Assembly (NCBI GenBank): GCA_002347095.1
Contig: DDWZ01000006.1
Span: 24,552-88,551, forward strand
Length of the DNA: 64,000 nucleotides
Reading direction: 5' to 3'
DNA from: Desulfobulbaceae bacterium UBA2273
GTDB lineage: Bacteria; Desulfobacterota; Desulfobulbia; Desulfobulbales; Desulfurivibrionaceae
Shown here: piece by piece, positions 56,006 through 64,000 of the stretch
How positions within the stretch are numbered: the stretch's first letter is position 1
Layout: each line of letters opens with the position of its first letter
Position numbers and translations under genes: made by a program
Notes under the pieces: generated by a model
What the model was told of the DNA's origin: nothing
Seen by the model: only the letters and a program-made list of their open reading frames with translations
Databases searched by the model: none

Positions 56006-56042
56006 AAAAAAGGAGAAGGCATTTGCCTTCTCCTTTTTTTTT
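56006..56042 (+). terminator. dsrC terminator
   Basis: AAAAAAGGAGAAGGC (56006-56020), loop ATTT, GCCTTCTCC (56025-56033), then about ten T. The A-run on the left could also serve the convergent minus-strand gene. Confidence 0.95.
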
Positions 56043-56092
56043 GTCAAAAAAGCCACAAGCGTTCAGTCGCAAGCAAGCGACCAGCCTTCCCC

Positions 56093-56356
56093 TTAGAAAA
56101 GCATCTCCAGGAAGTGGTTGTGATACTCGGAAAGATCCTGGTTGCACTCGCCGCAGAAGAACTTGATCTCCCCCAGAACCTGAGATTCATCGCCTTCCTG
56201 GGTAAAGCTGCCGTCGTTGTTCTGGAGATAGCGGGTGGTCAGAACCACCCCGTCGGCGATCTCAAAAAAATCGGTATCGTTGCCGCAATGCGGGCAACGG
56301 ATGCGCGCGCGGCTTTTTTGCGGAACCCTGCGGGGGGTTGCCATTTCGGTTTCCAT
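56093..56356 (-). CDS. small zinc-ribbon protein
   Basis: An 87-residue protein with two cysteine pairs, CPHCGN near residue 21 and CGECNQ near residue 68, forming a zinc ribbon around a beta segment (TDFFEIADGVVLTTRYLQNN). The basic N-terminus (TPRRVPQKSRARIR) could bind nucleic acid. It is convergent with dsrC. Function unknown; the zinc site is inferred from the cysteine spacing. Confidence 0.75.
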   Translation of the reverse strand: METEMATPRRVPQKSRARIRCPHCGNDTDFFEIADGVVLTTRYLQNNDGSFTQEGDESQVLGEIKFFCGECNQDLSEYHNHFLEMLF

Positions 56357-56481
56357 GCTGCTCCTCGTCAGAAAAAAAGGGGTTTCCCCTGGGCATAAAA
56401 TGCCGGATTCTACGGCAACTGGCGAGAAATGTCAATCCGGATGGTCAGAGACGATGACCAAGGAAGGGTGGACGTCCTGTC

Positions 56482-56763
56482 TCAATTGTACCGGATGGCA
56501 AAGGCGGTCTTGTCTCCCAAGGGCTGCTCCTCGGTGACCTGCACCTCCTTGACCTCGGCTTGGGGCGAGCCGGTGTGCAGCCAGGCAAGCATGAGCTCGA
56601 CCTTCTCCGCCTCGCCTTCCAGCACGACCTCAACCGTGCCGTCCGGCCGGTTCCGCACCCAGCCGCTCAAGTCAAGGCCTCTGGCCTCTTTTTGGGCGTA
56701 ATCACGAAAATAAACGCCCTGCACCATCCCTTCAACCCTTGTCACCACCCGTTTTCGTGCCAT
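56482..56763 (-). CDS. acylphosphatase
   Basis: Hydrolyses carboxyl-phosphate bonds, 93 residues. The catalytic arginine is in GMVQGVYFRDYAQ and the catalytic asparagine in GWVRNRPDGTVEVVLEGEAE; the C-terminal strand ends FAIRYN. I begin at the ATG complementary to 56761-56763 (MARKRVVTRVEGMVQ). It lies 40 bases downstream of ligA on the same strand. Confidence 0.94.
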   Translation of the reverse strand: MARKRVVTRVEGMVQGVYFRDYAQKEARGLDLSGWVRNRPDGTVEVVLEGEAEKVELMLAWLHTGSPQAEVKEVQVTEEQPLGDKTAFAIRYN

Positions 56764-56804
56764 ACTCCGTTTCTCTCCCGGTTTGCGCGATAATCCGTTC
56801 ATGG

Positions 56805-59035
<2,231 letters not shown>

Positions 59036-59183
59036 GGCAATCCCTCGTTCTGTTGTTTGGAGGCGCCCCCGCAGGGAGAGCGGTTTTGCCCACTATACCG
59101 CACGCACCATGAAAAATGAAGAAGGGACAGGAGGCGAATCGGAAAATTGTTTCGCTAAGGAGAACAGAGTGGCGTGTTCCTGC

Positions 59184-60308
59184 TCAGGATAAGAGCATGG
59201 AGTCGTTGTTCTTTTCGGCCACGGTCACGGCGTGGCCGGGGATTTTCTTGGAAAGGTACATGGCTGCGTCGGCCTTTTTAACAAGCAAGTCTCCGTCCCG
59301 CAGATCATCCCATTTTTCCGCGGCAATCCCGATGCTGAGGGCAACCTCTACCCCTGCCAGGCGAGGCTCATTGACAAAGGTATTGATCAGCCGTTGCGCC
59401 ACTTCCTTGGCTTCGGCAATCCCGCTGTGAGGGAGGAGAAGGCAGAATTCATCCCCGCCGTACCGGGCGGCGATATCCTCGGCCCGCATCACCGTGCGGA
59501 TCAGATCCGCCACCGCCAGCAGGATTTCGTCTCCCTTGCGGTGTCCCATGGTGTCGTTGACCTTCTTGAAGCCGTCCAGGTCCAGGTAGAGCAGGGCGAT
59601 TTTTCCTTCGGTCCGCAGGGTCCTGGCGGTTTCCCGCCGCAGCTCCTCATAGAAGCTGCGCTGGTTCAAGAGCCTGGTCAATCCGTCCCTGCTGGCCAGC
59701 ATTGCCAGTTCCTGGGTCCGCTGGGCCACGGTTTCCTCCAACCCCTCGACGTATTCTTCGATTTCCTGGCGGCCTTTGGTCAGGGCATCCATGAGGCTGT
59801 GGATATAGGTGTCGAAGACCAGCTCCAGATCAAAGAGCATGAGCTTTTCCAGGGCTTCAAGCCTGGGGGCGCAGGCCCTGCAGTCATTGCCTGTTTCGAG
59901 GAGTACCCTGGACCGCAGCAGGGAGAAAAGGTTCCGAAGCGACGGCACGTACAGCTTGGGCGGCACCCCGATCCGTTTGTGCACCATGCCGATGCGCAGC
60001 CGGGAAAGCACATATTCCATGCCGTATTCCCCGTCGAAAAGGGTGAGGATGTACCGGCACATATGTTTTTTCAGGCGGGCCAGGGTTTCGGAGTCGCCGA
60101 TCAGTCCGGCGATTTCCTCAACCTCCACCTGTCTGGCGTAAAATTCATCCACCAGCTCATCGAGATGGGGAGCGATCAGGGGCTTCATCCCCACCATTTC
60201 CTCCATTTCCCGCGGGGTGATGGCCAACAACTCCAGCCGGCGGCGGATCTCCCGCTCCGACATCTTCAGTTGCTCACCCAGGTTCAAGTCCGTGGCTTTC
60301 ACAGGCAT
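59184..60308 (-). CDS. globin-coupled diguanylate cyclase (oxygen sensor)
   Basis: Heme-based sensor that makes cyclic di-GMP, 374 residues. Residues 1-155 are a protoglobin-like domain with the proximal histidine His110 in SRLRIGMVHKRIGVPPKLYV, the hallmark of globin-coupled sensors. A helical linker (156-200) leads to the GGDEF domain: SRDGLTRLLNQRSFYEELRR, ALLYLDLDGFKKVNDTMGHR and the intact active site RYGGDEF (284-288). An RxxD product-inhibition site (Arg275-Asp278) stands five residues before it. The same architecture was characterised in HemDGC from Desulfotalea and DosC from E. coli. Followed upstream by the PAS/GAF/EAL gene on the same strand, 27 bases away. Confidence 0.93.
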   Translation of the reverse strand: MPVKATDLNLGEQLKMSEREIRRRLELLAITPREMEEMVGMKPLIAPHLDELVDEFYARQVEVEEIAGLIGDSETLARLKKHMCRYILTLFDGEYGMEYVLSRLRIGMVHKRIGVPPKLYVPSLRNLFSLLRSRVLLETGNDCRACAPRLEALEKLMLFDLELVFDTYIHSLMDALTKGRQEIEEYVEGLEETVAQRTQELAMLASRDGLTRLLNQRSFYEELRRETARTLRTEGKIALLYLDLDGFKKVNDTMGHRKGDEILLAVADLIRTVMRAEDIAARYGGDEFCLLLPHSGIAEAKEVAQRLINTFVNEPRLAGVEVALSIGIAAEKWDDLRDGDLLVKKADAAMYLSKKIPGHAVTVAEKNNDSMLLS

Positions 60309-60335
60309 CTCCAGAGGCGACCGGCGATTGCCGGC

Positions 60336-63300
60336 CTAGGGGGCATGGGGTTGTTTCGGCAGCGGAAAAGGCGTGTTCTTGTTCAAAAGTTCGGCAAAGG
60401 CCGGTCCGGTCACGGGCGGGCTGAACAGGTAGCCCTGAATCTCCGTGCAGTTGAGTCGGCCAAGAAAATCAAGCTGCGCAGCATTTTCCACCCCCTCTGC
60501 CACCACGTCAAAATGCAGGGCTTGGGCCAGGGCGATTATGGTGGAAGCAATGGCCGCGCTGTTTGGCTCCGCGGGCAATTCCTTGATAAAGGAGCGGTCG
60601 ATTTTCAGGGTGTTGAGGGGCAATTTGCGCAAAAAATGGAGCGAGGAGTAGCCCGTGCCGAAATCATCCAGGGCCAGGCGGATGCCAGCCTCCTTGAGTT
60701 CAAACAGTGTTGCCAGGGCTGCCTGTTCGTTGAACATGACCGCCCCTTCAGTGACCTCCAGCTCAAGCCTGGAGGGGGGCAGGCCGGTTTCGAGGAGAAT
60801 ATTCGTGATGGTTTGCACCAGATTTTCTTGCATGAACTGGCGCGGGGAAAGATTCACCGAGACCACCAATGCCTTGTTTTTTTCGAGCCAGTGCTTGGTG
60901 TCGCGGCACGCCTGCCGCAACACATATTCGCCCAGGGGGATGACCAGGCCGGTTTCCTCGGCCAGGGGGATGAAATCAAGGGGGGAGATCAGGCGACCAT
61001 CCTTGCTTTGCCAACGGACCAGGGCCTCCATGCCGACAATGCGCCCCGTGGCGGTGGCCACTTTCGGTTGGTAGTACACCAGGAATTCGTTCCGTTCCAG
61101 GGCCTTGCGCAGACTGTTTTCCAGGGAAAGGCGATGCACCACCTTGGCGTTCATGGCCGAAGTAAAAAGCTGGTACTTGTTTTTCCCCTCCTCCTTGGCG
61201 CGGTACATGGCCAGCTCCGCGTTTTTCAGCAGGGTGTCCGCATCATTGCCATCGGCGGGAAAAAAGGTGATGCCGATGGTCACCGTGACAAAGGTCTCGT
61301 AGATGGCCAGGTTAAAGGGCTTGGCAAACAGGCCAATCGTTTTTTCCGCCATCCGCACGGCATCCTGTTCATCCTCGCACTGTTCGATGAGGATGGCGAA
61401 ATCGTCCCCGCCCAGCCTTCCCACGGTATGCTCACCGCCGATCCCTTCTTTCAGCCGCTGGGCAACCTGTTGCAGCAGAACATCGCCGATGTTGTGGCCC
61501 AGGCTGTCGTTGATATGCTTGAAGTTGTCCAAGTCGAGTACCAGAACCGCCACCTGCTTGTGCACGCGTTGCGCTTGGGCGAGGGCCACGCTGAAACGGT
61601 CGAGCATCAGCAAACGGTTGGGCAACCCGGTCAAGGCATCGTGGTAGGCGTGGAAATGAAGCTGTTCCTCGTAGCTGCGGATCTCGCTCATGTCATGGAA
61701 TACGGCCACATGGTGGGAAACCTGACCATATTCGTCGGTAATCGCAGTGATGGTAAGTCTTTCCGGATATACCTCGCCGTTTTTTCTGCGGTTCCAGATC
61801 TCGCCTTCCCATTTTCCCTCGGCCAGCAGGGTGGACCACATGACGCAGTAGAATTCCGGGTCATGGCGGTCCGATTTGAGGATGCTCGGTTTTCGGCCCA
61901 CGGCCTCCTCCGGGCTGTAGCCGGTGATATGGCTGAAGGCCCTGTTCACCGTCTGGATGATTCCCTGGGCGTCGGTGATGGTGATGCCTTCGATGCTGCT
62001 GTCGAAGACCTTGGCGGCCAGGGTCATCTGCTTTTCTGTTTTCTTGAGTTCGGTGATATCCTGGATGATCCCGAACATGCGTAGCGGTCCGCCGTGCGCG
62101 TCATACTCCACCTCGCCCTCTTCGTGAACCTCGCGGAGGGCGCCATCCTCCCGGATGATGCGATGATTGATGCTGTAAGGCGTTTTGTTGGCAAGGGAGA
62201 CCTGTACTGCCTCCTGCACCTTCCGAAGGTCATCCGGATGGACCTGGCTCAGGAACTTTTCATAGAGGGGCTGGGTCTCCTCCGGGGGCAACCCAAAGAT
62301 CCGGTACACCTCCTCCGACCAGAAAAGGAGGTTATCGTTGATGTGCCAGTCCCAGTAGCCAAGCTGGGCGATCTGCTGGGCCTTGGCCAGATTGGCCTCG
62401 CTGGCCAGGAGTCGGTCCGCCCCCTGCTGCCGTTCGATGAGCAGAGCCAGAGTGTTGGCCACGGTTTCCAGAAATTTACGTTCGTTTTCTCCACCCGCGT
62501 ATCCTGCCTCGGCATAGAGCATCAGCACCCCAAGCAGGTGGTTTTCCCGGACAATGGGAACGATGTAGTGGCTCTGGTCTTCCATGCCCGCATAGCGAAA
62601 AGCCTCCTCTTTGGGCAGGTGCGGCGCGAAGATGAAGCGTTGTTCCTCCGCGGCCTTGCCGCACAGGCATTCGCCAAAGGCGATGCTGCCGCAGTGCTGC
62701 AGCAGGGATGGGGCCATGTTCTTGTGCACGAAGAGGGTGAGGCTTTTCGGTTTGGCCGCGTCAGCCAGGAATATCCCTCCCTTTGCCGTAAGCGGCAGCC
62801 AGGGGATCTCGACGATCAGGTCCAGGGCCGTGGAAAGCTGGGCGGCCAGCGAGGTATCGTTGAAGCTGATCCGGAGAAGGTTTTCGACGATCTCCTGCTG
62901 GCGGCGGAGTTGCTGGAGCTTGTCCTGGGCCAGGGTGTGGGCGGTGATGTTCCGGCCGAGAACCACAAGGCCCTTCCGGCTGCCGTCCGGATGGAACAGA
63001 GGGATTTTGTAGAGGTCAAGGATGGTGAAGCCGCCCTCTGGAAGAGGGATGATCTCCTGGCTCTGGACAAGATGTCCGGCCTGCCATGCCTGTTCGTCGC
63101 TCTCCTGGCAAGCCAGGAAGGCCTCCCGGTAAAAGGGGCTGAAGGAGGCAAGCTCGGCATCCGTTTTCCCCTGATAGGCAACACCCGTCAGGCGGAAGAG
63201 TTCCAGGTCGGCCTTGTTGGCTTCAAGCCAGCGCCCTGTCCCGTCTTTGAAGCACACGATGTCGGGCATGGCGTCAAGCAGGGAGCGGAGCCGCTCTTCG

Positions 63301-63647
63301 CCGGCGAGAAGCATGGGATCGGCGCAGGGGGCATGGATTTCGGCCCGCAGCAGCTTCGGGGAGCTTCCCTCCACCACGGACAGGCGAAACACCACCGCGT
63401 TGTTTTCGGGCATGGGGCAGGAAAAAAGCTCCTGCGTTCCGGCGAGAAAGGCGCGGACTGCTTCCTTGTGCGCGCCGGAAAAAAGCGCCGCAAGATCATC
63501 CCCCGGCCGGGCGCCCTGCACCTGCAGGCGCTGGAGCGTATCAGTCCAGGCGCCATTGCAGGTCGCAATGGTGCCATCCGTCTCGAGAATGGCGAGGGGA
63601 AAGGAGAGGGAGGAAAGGATATGGGAAAGATCCGGGGGAAGCGTCAT
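60336..63647 (-). CDS. PAS/GAF sensor with degenerate GGDEF and EAL phosphodiesterase domains
   Basis: A 1103-residue cytoplasmic signalling protein without clear membrane segments. In order: two PAS-like domains (about 1-130 and 135-255), a GAF domain (about 270-420, AEEQRFIFAPHLPKEEAFRY), two more PAS/PAC domains (about 430-550, GYWDWHINDNLLFWSEEVYR; and 555-675), GGDEF (about 680-850) and EAL (about 860-1095). The GGDEF site reads GRLGGDDF, Asp replacing Glu, with no RxxD site, and is probably weak or a GTP-binding regulatory domain. The EAL residues are intact: GMEALVRWQSKD, VNLSPRQFMQ, ELEVTEGAV, LALDDFGTGYSSLHFLRKLP, KIDRSFI and VVAEGVEN, so c-di-GMP hydrolysis is expected. It directly precedes the globin-coupled cyclase gene. 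Confidence 0.92.
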   Translation of the reverse strand: MTLPPDLSHILSSLSFPLAILETDGTIATCNGAWTDTLQRLQVQGARPGDDLAALFSGAHKEAVRAFLAGTQELFSCPMPENNAVVFRLSVVEGSSPKLLRAEIHAPCADPMLLAGEERLRSLLDAMPDIVCFKDGTGRWLEANKADLELFRLTGVAYQGKTDAELASFSPFYREAFLACQESDEQAWQAGHLVQSQEIIPLPEGGFTILDLYKIPLFHPDGSRKGLVVLGRNITAHTLAQDKLQQLRRQQEIVENLLRISFNDTSLAAQLSTALDLIVEIPWLPLTAKGGIFLADAAKPKSLTLFVHKNMAPSLLQHCGSIAFGECLCGKAAEEQRFIFAPHLPKEEAFRYAGMEDQSHYIVPIVRENHLLGVLMLYAEAGYAGGENERKFLETVANTLALLIERQQGADRLLASEANLAKAQQIAQLGYWDWHINDNLLFWSEEVYRIFGLPPEETQPLYEKFLSQVHPDDLRKVQEAVQVSLANKTPYSINHRIIREDGALREVHEEGEVEYDAHGGPLRMFGIIQDITELKKTEKQMTLAAKVFDSSIEGITITDAQGIIQTVNRAFSHITGYSPEEAVGRKPSILKSDRHDPEFYCVMWSTLLAEGKWEGEIWNRRKNGEVYPERLTITAITDEYGQVSHHVAVFHDMSEIRSYEEQLHFHAYHDALTGLPNRLLMLDRFSVALAQAQRVHKQVAVLVLDLDNFKHINDSLGHNIGDVLLQQVAQRLKEGIGGEHTVGRLGGDDFAILIEQCEDEQDAVRMAEKTIGLFAKPFNLAIYETFVTVTIGITFFPADGNDADTLLKNAELAMYRAKEEGKNKYQLFTSAMNAKVVHRLSLENSLRKALERNEFLVYYQPKVATATGRIVGMEALVRWQSKDGRLISPLDFIPLAEETGLVIPLGEYVLRQACRDTKHWLEKNKALVVSVNLSPRQFMQENLVQTITNILLETGLPPSRLELEVTEGAVMFNEQAALATLFELKEAGIRLALDDFGTGYSSLHFLRKLPLNTLKIDRSFIKELPAEPNSAAIASTIIALAQALHFDVVAEGVENAAQLDFLGRLNCTEIQGYLFSPPVTGPAFAELLNKNTPFPLPKQPHAP

Positions 63648-63824
63648 CTGGCGTTCTTCATTAAAAAATCCCAGGGGGCATTTCGAATATGCTTAAATCA
63701 TAGCACACGCGCGGAGGAACAAATAGGTAAAAGGATTTGCTCCGGGAAAAGGCGTTGCGGAAAATCTCCGGTATTAGTAACCTTTATTAAAACAAACCTC
63801 AACCACTTTATTTCAGGAGGAACC

Positions 63825-63920
63825 ATGGACGCACGCGAACCTTTTCTCTACACCGCCAATGAGCTGTTTGACTGGATCAGCGGCAAGCCCGATTTTATTG
63901 TCCCCGCTTTGGAGGGTTAA
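63825..63920 (+). pseudogene. truncated start of a rhodanese-domain protein
   Basis: Begins MDAREPFLYTANELFDWISG with a perfect AGGAGG site ahead, then KPDFIVPALEG and a stop. The first 26 residues resemble the N-terminus of rhodanese/metallo-beta-lactamase-type proteins, in which a DVR-type segment would be expected after DFIV. Instead the frame ends within six codons, and the sequence after about 63902 shows no rhodanese character in any frame I read. An open minus-strand frame then runs from the stop at 63917-63919 to the right edge. This fits disruption by an insertion, but a frameshift is possible. Confidence 0.5.
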
Positions 63921-64000
63921 AACCCCCACCTTTCAGGCGGCAGCTTTAGCGAAGAATTGCTAAATTTTGAGTCATGACGTACAGACATGGCTCCCATACG

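Noticed and set aside
59232-62084. 950-codon plus-strand frame
   Set aside because: Antisense shadow of the two c-di-GMP genes; rich in His, Gln and Gly as expected from reversed GC-rich codons.

Overview
The window looks like a core-chromosome segment of a Gram-negative, anaerobic, sulfur-metabolising deltaproteobacterium, most probably of the Desulfobulbales (Desulfobulbaceae and relatives). The reasons are: a dsrC gene with the two redox cysteines of dissimilatory sulfite reduction; an oxygen-independent (class III) ribonucleotide reductase operon; a selenocysteine tRNA; a DUF3373-type porin; a globin-coupled diguanylate cyclase of the type known from Desulfotalea; and GC-rich codon use throughout. 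There is no rRNA, CRISPR array or prophage. One type II toxin-antitoxin island and several families of inverted intergenic repeats are the accessory content.

Layout. 1-5.1 kb: M16 peptidase (cut by the left edge), lgt, a palindromic element, a cobalamin-binding-type radical SAM gene and an iron-dependent alcohol dehydrogenase. 5.2-10.3 kb: tRNA-Asn, tRNA-Pro, ilvE, groES-groEL, tRNA-Met, an acidic small protein and tRNA-Sec. 10.4-13.5 kb: glyQ (no glyS beside it), a REPIN-like repeat and a porin. 13.5-15.1 kb: an island with brnTA, a HigA-like remnant and a second RelE/HigB-type toxin-antitoxin pair, flanked by two similar terminators. 15.2-21.1 kb: pgeF, rsmB, uvrA, secB. 21.2-28.0 kb (minus): a type IV pilus assembly operon pilM-N-O-P, then an AMIN/STN/TPR protein and a lipoprotein secretin, so that the usual PilQ is divided over two genes. 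28.5-32.9 kb: lepB, pyrB-pyrC, a lone flagellar-rod-like gene and a DUF218 gene. 32.9-40.0 kb (minus): dnaG-rpoD and dprA-topA. 40.2-46.8 kb: aldolase/SDR fusion, two small unknowns, an Xaa-Pro peptidase, rph-tgt-yajC. 46.9-50.2 kb: cation exchanger, CoA-binding protein, CooT-like and His-rich proteins, an unknown and a HAD phosphatase. 50.4-56.0 kb: nadB, nrdD-redoxin-nrdG behind tandem NrdR-type boxes, dsrC. 56.1-63.9 kb (minus): zinc ribbon protein, acylphosphatase, ligA, tautomerase, globin-coupled diguanylate cyclase and a large PAS/GAF/GGDEF/EAL protein; the right edge carries a truncated rhodanese-like start.

Most genes are housekeeping: protein export (lgt, lepB, secB, yajC), translation and tRNA processing, nucleotide synthesis (pyrBC, nrdDG), replication and repair (dnaG, ligA, uvrA, dprA, topA) and chaperones. 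The parts most worth a second look are the matched, apparently leaderless promoters of the two toxin-antitoxin operons, the split PilQ, the redoxin between nrdD and nrdG, the oxygen/c-di-GMP pair, the CooT/His-rich pair, the palindromic element at 1.9-2.1 kb and the broken gene at the right edge. All identifications rest on reading the sequence and on remembered family motifs; no database search was run.
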